Below, piece by piece: positions 59,220 to 64,000 of a stretch of 64,000 nt of DNA. Positions within the stretch are counted from its first letter, which is position 1. Each line of letters begins with the position of its first letter. The stretch spans positions 186,001 through 250,000 of the forward strand of contig VXAI01000021.1 of assembly GCA_013399305.1 (NCBI GenBank). Reading direction: 5' to 3'. The notes beneath the pieces were generated by a model that made no database searches, was not told the DNA's origin, and worked only from the letters and a program-made list of their open reading frames with translations. The stretch is from Rostratula benghalensis. Lineage: Eukaryota > Chordata > Aves > Charadriiformes > Rostratulidae. The position numbers and the translations under genes are program-made.

Positions 59220-61560
59220 TATTTCATTTTTTTTCCATTTCCTCATGTGGAGCTGTGTTCTACAGGCCTATAAGTCTGCTGTTAGTCTCCAGACCTTCCC
59301 TCGATCTCTTGCTCTTCCAGTAGCTTCAGGGCCACCCTTTCTTCATCCCTCTCCCTTGACCCCTTGTCTAACCTGCAGCCAAGGCAGTGCTATCGGAGTC
59401 TGCTCAGGAGTTCAGTCTCACACTGACTGACCAGCAAGGCATTTTCTCTCAGCCACACTGAATTACTGAAGGCCAATCTGTATCCTTACCTTTCCCGTGC
59501 TGGGGCAACTCACAAGGTCTCCCTGTATCCAGTTGCTGAATTTGGTTGAACTGAAGGATCACTATTGAATTTAGTTGGGGTTTGCCAGTGGGATCCAAAG
59601 TTGTTGAGGTGGATGGTGCATGGACAACTAGACGTGCAAGGTGTCTATATTGACCCTAGTTCACTAGGAAGACACTTTATTGTTATTATTTTTCAAATAA
59701 ATAATTCAGATATCATACCATCTAAACAGAACTTAAGAGGACTGAAACTACAGTTAAGAGGAACTGCATTAGCAGTTTGGAGAGGTTTGAACTTAGGCAT
59801 TAACTCATGATGTGTTAAATCCCAAAGCCCAGTGCCCTCTTGGGAGGTCTCTATCATTTTGAAAAGGGTTAGGGCCATACCATGGGAGCCAAATACAGAG
59901 CTTACAGTAGGATGTCCCTACTTTGCTCTTACCTGAACCCCAGTCTGATTCTCCTCTTGTATTTGATGACATGAAAATGTATGGTGGGAGTGTTATCCGT
60001 GGAATAAAATTAACATAAAAGTCTCATAGTCTCAAAAATTTTTCACAGATAATGAAGTTCTTTCAAGCTTTGTTGGATGCTGTTGACCGAGTACAGGAGA
60101 AAGAATGAAATCTGAGAGGGAAATACAATGACAATTTAGGTGTCATATATCCTGTTTGGTAGATGCTGATTGACTGACAAGATGATGTGCTTGCAGGTTT
60201 GGACTAGCCACAGCATCTGTTGTCTCCTGCACAGGAGAGAGAGCTATATGGAAGACAACTATGCAAGTGATAGTGAACTGTAGAACAAATAGGTAAAACT
60301 GTGGAGAGTATTACTGCAGGAGACATAAAAAGCTAGTGACAATGAGGGCAGAGGTCCACAGAAGTGGTGAGGACCTGTTGGGATGGGAGTGGAGATCTCA
60401 TTAAGGAACATGAGGAAGATCCAGGTTTTTGTGGTACAATTTAAATATAACTGTTTCTAACCCTAAATGAAATCTGCAAAAGATCAGTCCTCATTAATTC
60501 TACTGGGTAGAGAACAATTTGTCCTTGGGAAAAAATCTGCAGCTGCAGAACAACGTGTGCTATGGCTATCCAACATATTTCTTCCCTGGCTGCATATGGG
60601 CCATATTCTACTGCCATTAACAAACCCTTCTGGAATTCACAGGAATTGGGATGTGCCACGTGTGCTTGTGACTTGCTGCTTGCTGCCTTGTTCATAGCAT
60701 GGGTGCAAATCTGGTTAATCCAAATCACTTCTTGAGCCTGCGGTGCAGCGTATCGTCAGTCAGTGAAAATCCCGTTAGGAATCTGTCAGTGGGTGATTAA
60801 GAGATGTTAGAGGGCAGAGTAAGCTGTATCAGCACTGAGCCAAGTAGATGAAGTGTTCTGCGGTGAGCCTAATCTTGTGAAGAGCATGACCTTTGTCTTC
60901 TGTATAAAGGTTTTCCATGGTAACCCTCCTTTTTAATTAAGTTCTTAATATACATACAACCTAGCTGAAACAGTCTTGGTTGATGGGAGGGTCAAAAGGG
61001 TGTGAGGACTTTCTGACACAGGGAGGGTGGAAAGGTGTGGTGAAGAAGGGGAGACGTAAGAAGTGAGCACAGGAAAATGGGATTAACATCAGCTAAAAGC
61101 ACACATGGAAAGCAGTTTATCTGCTGTTTTCCCTCCTCCTTCCCTCATCTCCTCTTTCTCTGCTGCACATAGTTCCCTCCTTGTCAGTGCATTAGCCCTT
61201 CTCAATAGATCACTGGACCAAGTGTGGACATTATGTCTCATTACCCAGATGCTACCTAATTACAGAGACATATTTTCTAAAAGATGTCTTAGGCAGAATA
61301 GACAAAGCTCTGCTGGCTTCCTGCTATACCCGAAAATGTCCATCTTTGGTCATCTTCTGATAAAGGATTAATGAAGTCTGAAGGGGCACAGGGATCTCAT
61401 AATTCCCAAAAAAGAGTTTTTCGAGGAGAATATACAGGTCTTGGAAAGTGGAAAGAAAAGCTTTTTACTAGGAAAGTTGCGGACAAGAGTTTTCCCAGTA
61501 TCCACACAGAGATGTTAAAAAGGGAAACTTTTTTTCTGGTGCATCAATGGAAAGTTCTGT
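59220..61560. other. unique noncoding DNA
   Basis: No secure features. Minus-strand donor-bounded fragments occur: an ATG at 59972 opens 13 codons (MSSNTRGESDWGS) to a CAG/GTAAGA-type donor at 59933, and another fragment ends at an AAG/GTAAGG donor near 59490. Too short to rely on. Confidence 0.35.
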
Positions 61561-61564
61561 TATC

Positions 61565-61930
61565 ATAGAATCGTTAAGTGGTTAGAGTGGGAAGGGCCCT
61601 TAAAGATCATCAAGTTCCAACCCCCCTTGCCATGGGCAGGGACACCTCCCACTAAAGCAGGTTGCTCAAAGCTCCATCCAGCCTGGCCTTAAACACTTCC
61701 AGGGATGGGGCATCCACAACTTCTGTGGGCAACCTGTGTCTCACCACCCTCACAGTAAAGAATTTCTTCCTAATATCTAATCTAAATCTCCCCTCTTCCA
61801 GTTCAGAGCTGTTACCCCTTATCTTGTCACTACACTTCTTGACTTCCTCTCCAGCTCTCCTGTGATATTTTAGTTTATTTTTTTCATTTGAAAGCAATGA
61901 AACTAGTCTTCTCTTTCCCTGTCTGTAGGG
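61565..61930 (-). mobile_element. CR1 LINE fragment
   Basis: Reverse-oriented CR1: 'catagaatcgttaagtggtt', 'gggcccttaaagatcatcaa', 'gttccaaccccccttgccat', then 'gatggggcatccacaacttc' and 'cctcacagtaaagaatttct'. On the minus strand the frame reads KKFFTVRVVRHRLPTEVVDA, the end of ORF2; a short deletion has removed the 'WNRF' part present in the copy at 13500. It is 5' truncated and inactive. Confidence 0.95.
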
Positions 61931-61934
61931 GGTG

Positions 61935-62590
61935 GGGGTGCTGCCCAAATGCTTTCAAGCATACACGATGGAGGCTGAAGTCTGCACTTCTCCTGTGGCG
62001 CAAAGTTTAGACTCCTAAATGTTTTTATATGGGAACAAGGACTTAATCTGAAATAGGAGCTGAGCCCACTAGACATCACAAGCTGCTGATAGATCCCAGA
62101 GGACTTAAAGAATTTGTTAGAGTTTGGCTGATGAAATAGTGGCATTTTACAAAAGTAGCATCCAGAGTGCCCATCAAGGTTTGTGTCCTGGTTTCCTCAG
62201 GGTGAGGGTGGGGATTTCTATAGACACATGAGTGTCTATGGTAAGATGGGAAAGAGCATGTGAAAAGGACTCAAGAGTCACATTCTTTGCTATGTTCAGG
62301 GGGCACAAAGTGTCTCTGAGAAGTATTGATTTATGAAATATTGTAAGAAAGAGATCAAGATAAAAATCAATAGAGGTGATGTTGGTTCTCTGTGTTTTGA
62401 TCCTGCTGAGCTTGGAGGATGATCCTACTATAATCTCCGAGGCATACAGTGTAAAACCTGCTCCTAGTGAGCTGCTGTGCATATATATTTGTGTGTCTAT
62501 GTCTCTTGTTCTCTAATATCAGGCATGTGGATCCAGTCACATCTGAGCTGATGTATTGTTCTCATGAATCTTTGAGCTTAGGAGTGTGTC
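61935..62590. other. unique noncoding DNA
   Basis: No recognisable feature. Confidence 0.4.
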
Positions 62591-62599
62591 CCTTCAGCT

Positions 62600-63120
62600 G
62601 GCCGAGCCAGTGTGTGTTTGACAATGCTCGTAGCTCAGAATAAATTTAGGCTATAGCAATTTAGTGTGCAGCTTCCCTGCGCTCTGAGCTGAGGCACATG
62701 AATCCCAGAACTGATGAACATCTCCTTTCCTGCTCATACTGAGCATCTGAACTCTGGCTTTAGTCCTACTGTAATTACAGTTTATTCGATTTAAAAACAG
62801 TTATTGCATGAGCCCTCAGAACAGCCTTATAGCACTAGACTCTCTCTGTAGAAAAGTCATGGTCAAATTATTTCATTACCAGCGTGGGTAGTTCCATCCT
62901 CATCCTTTTAGATTTCTAGACAACCCTGTACCTCCTTTCCCCATATGCAATTATAAATTGATACTGTATAATTTGCCTGTCACTTGATATAAGGCTCTGT
63001 TTATTTTAAAGGCAATAATTAGACATAACAATTGCTATAGAAAAATAAACATCTGTTCAATGAGAAGACTAAGTAATTAAGGGCAATTATTGGTTTCCAT
63101 AAGTAGGATGCTCAGTAACA
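62600..63120. promoter_or_regulatory. possible A+T-rich conserved block
   Basis: Repeat-free and frame-poor, with many TAAT/ATTA-type homeodomain words ('gtaattacagtttattcg', 'gcaattataaattgatac', 'aagtaattaagggcaattat'). Such density is seen in conserved developmental enhancers but also in plain A+T-rich DNA. Confidence 0.22.
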
Positions 63121-63399
63121 AAGTTCTTTCCAGTGCAACTAAGAGGAGCCTAAGATGCATCTAGGAGATCAGACATCTACATCATGCTAAATGAATTGGG
63201 AAATTAAAGGGAAGCTATTAATAAGAAATATTAATCTAGAATAAATAATAAGAAAATTTTAATGTAGACCTTTCCAGATTGTATTTAAAATGCCGTTTCA
63301 CTGGCCATAACAAGTAAAACTTGCACAGAGTTTAGATCCCTTTCCAATGTTCTTCGCAAGGATTAATCAGTTAATCATTATGCAGCCCTTGCAAAGCAA

Positions 63400-63515
63400 G
63401 TAAATAAGTAAGTGTCTATCCTTATTTTACAGTTACAGAAATTGTGTTGCTCGGGGCCAAATTTTAGTCCGTTTTCCACTGTTGTAGATCTAAAGAAACT
63501 TCACTGCAGTTAGCA
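63400..63515 (+). repeat. ancient repeat relics
   Basis: 'tatccttattttacagttac' resembles a MIR core fragment. It is followed by 'ggggccaaattttagtccg' and 'gtagatctaaagaaacttca', which resemble the tail of an old amniote repeat. Both are short. Confidence 0.3.
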
Positions 63516-63519
63516 CAGT

Positions 63520-64000
63520 TAGACACTGTAACTGAACTATTTAACCCTAATTGAAACTACAGGGTTTGTGAAGATAACTGAGAATAAAGAGCAAGAATAT
63601 TACACTTTAAGCATTGTCCTACGCTCCATTTGATTTGTATTAATGCTTTTGTTTGCTTTAAGGGTTGATTTTCTAAACTGGCATTGCTGAAGGTTTGCAG
63701 ATCCTGCAAATGCTTGTGCATGTAGTTTTCAGGAATGAGCATCCATAAATACTTTTAAGATTTACAAGAGCAACCTCCGATTTGTGGGAAGAAGTTACAT
63801 TACTTGTATATAAAGATTGTATGTGCAAAGCTCATATACAGCAGCTATATATACACACTTAGCTTTTTAAAAATCAGTGTGTTTGGTTTATTCAGCCTAA
63901 GATTTTTATTCCTCCTTTAATCTAGATAGTTTGTTACCAGTAGTAGTCTGAGCCCTGAAGTAAACCACAAAGGTTTGTGTCCTGCAGTGCCTAGATTAAC
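63520..64000. other. unique noncoding DNA
   Basis: A+T-rich, with TA-rich words near 63840. No feature recognised before the window edge. Confidence 0.4.

Noticed and set aside
1..64000. CRISPR arrays, operons, bacterial or phage-like systems
   Set aside because: No regularly spaced repeats, no compact gene arrangement and no Shine-Dalgarno pattern. The CR1, LTR and MIR content shows vertebrate nuclear DNA.

Overview
The window looks like ordinary nuclear DNA from a bird. It carries several CR1 LINE fragments, and their 3' ends finish in the short ATTCTATG-type motif typical of avian CR1. It also has one solo LTR of a widespread avian endogenous-retrovirus family and a thin scatter of very old MIR-like SINEs. 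It is A+T-rich, poor in CpG and low in recognisable repeats overall, as expected of avian intronic or intergenic DNA. I cannot name the species or the locus.

I found no protein-coding gene that I can name. The long open frames are mostly chance frames or lie inside CR1. What remains is a set of splice-bounded open segments. They are listed as candidate exons at low confidence, because introns are full of such pseudo-exons. The best groups are: (a) a plus-strand, phase-compatible set at 56326-56476, 58382-58443 and 58664-58768, ending in a stop codon and an ATTAAA signal; (b) an 82-codon open segment behind a good acceptor at 9811-10058, with two more small plus-strand exon candidates just after it; (c) minus-strand segments at 5804-5911, 12921-13025, 29983-30166, 34228-34270 and 45181-45358; (d) isolated segments with near-ideal splice sites at 36202-36253, 39171-39215, 47467-47509 and 14259-14306. 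None was recognised as a known family.

Layout: 1-9 kb is unique DNA with three MIR relics, a (CA)n run and a 19-bp duplication. 9-14.5 kb holds a small CR1 tail, candidate exons, oligo(T) runs and the longest CR1 (13.5-14.2 kb). 14.5-27 kb is mostly unique, with a possible regulatory block near 19.5-20.1 kb, a perfect hairpin at 21.6 kb and a CR1 at 22.5 kb. The solo LTR lies at 26.9-27.4 kb. 27.5-51 kb is unique DNA with MIRs, one small CR1, a perfect 61-bp tandem duplication (38.36-38.48 kb), a possible conserved regulatory block (39.4-40.2 kb) and G/T-rich tracts. 51.8-52.1 kb is the only clearly CpG-enriched stretch and is the best promoter or first-exon candidate. 55.0-55.7 kb is a CR1, 56-59 kb the candidate exon chain, 61.6-61.9 kb another CR1, and 62.6-63.1 kb an A+T-rich possible conserved block.

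The DNA gives no support for a new multi-gene system. The items most worth checking are the isolated CpG-rich stretch, the candidate exon chain 4.3 kb downstream of it on the same strand, and the perfect 61-bp duplication.
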